The notes under the pieces were generated by a model that had not been told where the DNA came from, searched no databases, and saw only the letters and a list, made by a program, of their open reading frames with translations. This document shows, one piece after another, positions 5,898 to 5,946 of a stretch of 5,946 nucleotides of DNA. This DNA comes from Planctomycetota bacterium (GTDB lineage: Bacteria; Planctomycetota; UBA1135; UBA2386), in NCBI GenBank assembly GCA_023433825.1, contig JAEYTU010000276.1, positions 1 to 5,946 on the forward strand, in the 5' to 3' direction. Made by a program: the position numbers and the translations under genes. Numbering within the stretch: the first letter of the stretch is position 1; every line of letters begins with the position of its first letter.

Positions 5898-5946
5898 CGG
5901 CGCCGCCTTCGCCCTCGGCGCGCGATGCGTCCTCGGCGACCCGGAC
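5890..5946 (-). CDS. 3' end of an upstream minus-strand gene (partial)
   Basis: Reading in from the right edge on the minus strand, one frame gives 18 codons ending in TGA at 5892-5890. They encode VRVAEDASRAEGEGGAGE, an acidic Glu/Gly/Ala tail typical of real C-termini in this GC-rich genome. A competing frame that stops at 5896-5894 gives a run of arginines, which looks like an out-of-frame reading. If real, the gene overlaps the hydratase start by 8 bases, so the two would be one operon with coupled translation. The family cannot be told from so short a tail. Confidence 0.45.
   Translation of the reverse strand, partial: VRVAEDASRAEGEGGAGE
5906..5910 (-). promoter_or_regulatory. Ribosome binding site of the enoyl-CoA hydratase gene
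   Basis: GAAGG on the minus strand lies 8 bases before the GTG at 5897. It supports this start, since no ATG occurs in frame near the beginning of the conserved domain. Confidence 0.5.

Noticed and set aside
1..5946. CRISPR array, insertion sequence or tandem repeat
   Set aside because: No regularly spaced direct repeats, transposase motifs or terminal inverted repeats were seen. Short recurrences such as GGCAGCG (at 11-17 and 31-37) are low-complexity coincidences.

Overview
This is a compact, high-GC bacterial chromosomal segment. G+C is by eye clearly above 60 percent, reading frames prefer G/C in third positions, and gaps between genes are short. No plasmid, phage, transposon or CRISPR signature is visible. 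The phylum cannot be fixed from the sequence. Tandem membrane-anchored SPFH proteins and a pabB-pabC pair in a GC-rich genome would fit Planctomycetota, Myxococcota or a relative, but that is only an impression.

Layout: positions 1-93 hold no gene, only a hairpin after the tRNA. A complete tRNA-Arg(ACG) with encoded CCA lies on the minus strand (94-170), with a plausible promoter just upstream. A minus-strand operon of three genes then reads from right to left: pabB (aminodeoxychorismate synthase component I), pabC (aminodeoxychorismate lyase, overlapping pabB by 4 bases) and an unrecognised 202-residue protein (266-874). PabB and PabC turn chorismate into 4-aminobenzoate for folate synthesis. 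The glutamine amidotransferase partner PabA is not in the window.

Across a 105-base divergent gap, two plus-strand genes (2846-4015 and 4012-5070) encode two different membrane-anchored SPFH/band-7 proteins. They are coupled through an ATGA overlap with a strong internal ribosome binding site. They probably form a hetero-oligomeric membrane scaffold in the manner of HflK/HflC, but neither can be confidently equated with a named family member, and no protease or NfeD partner is next to them. A perfect 10-bp stem spans the second SPFH stop codon and probably ends transcription from both sides, because the next gene converges on it.

The right end carries a complete minus-strand enoyl-CoA hydratase/crotonase-family gene (5097-5897) with both catalytic glutamates. 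Its GTG start overlaps what looks like the last 18 codons of another minus-strand gene that runs off the window.

The tandem SPFH pair and the unknown gene in the pabB-pabC operon are the least explained parts. Nothing here amounts to a demonstrably new system.
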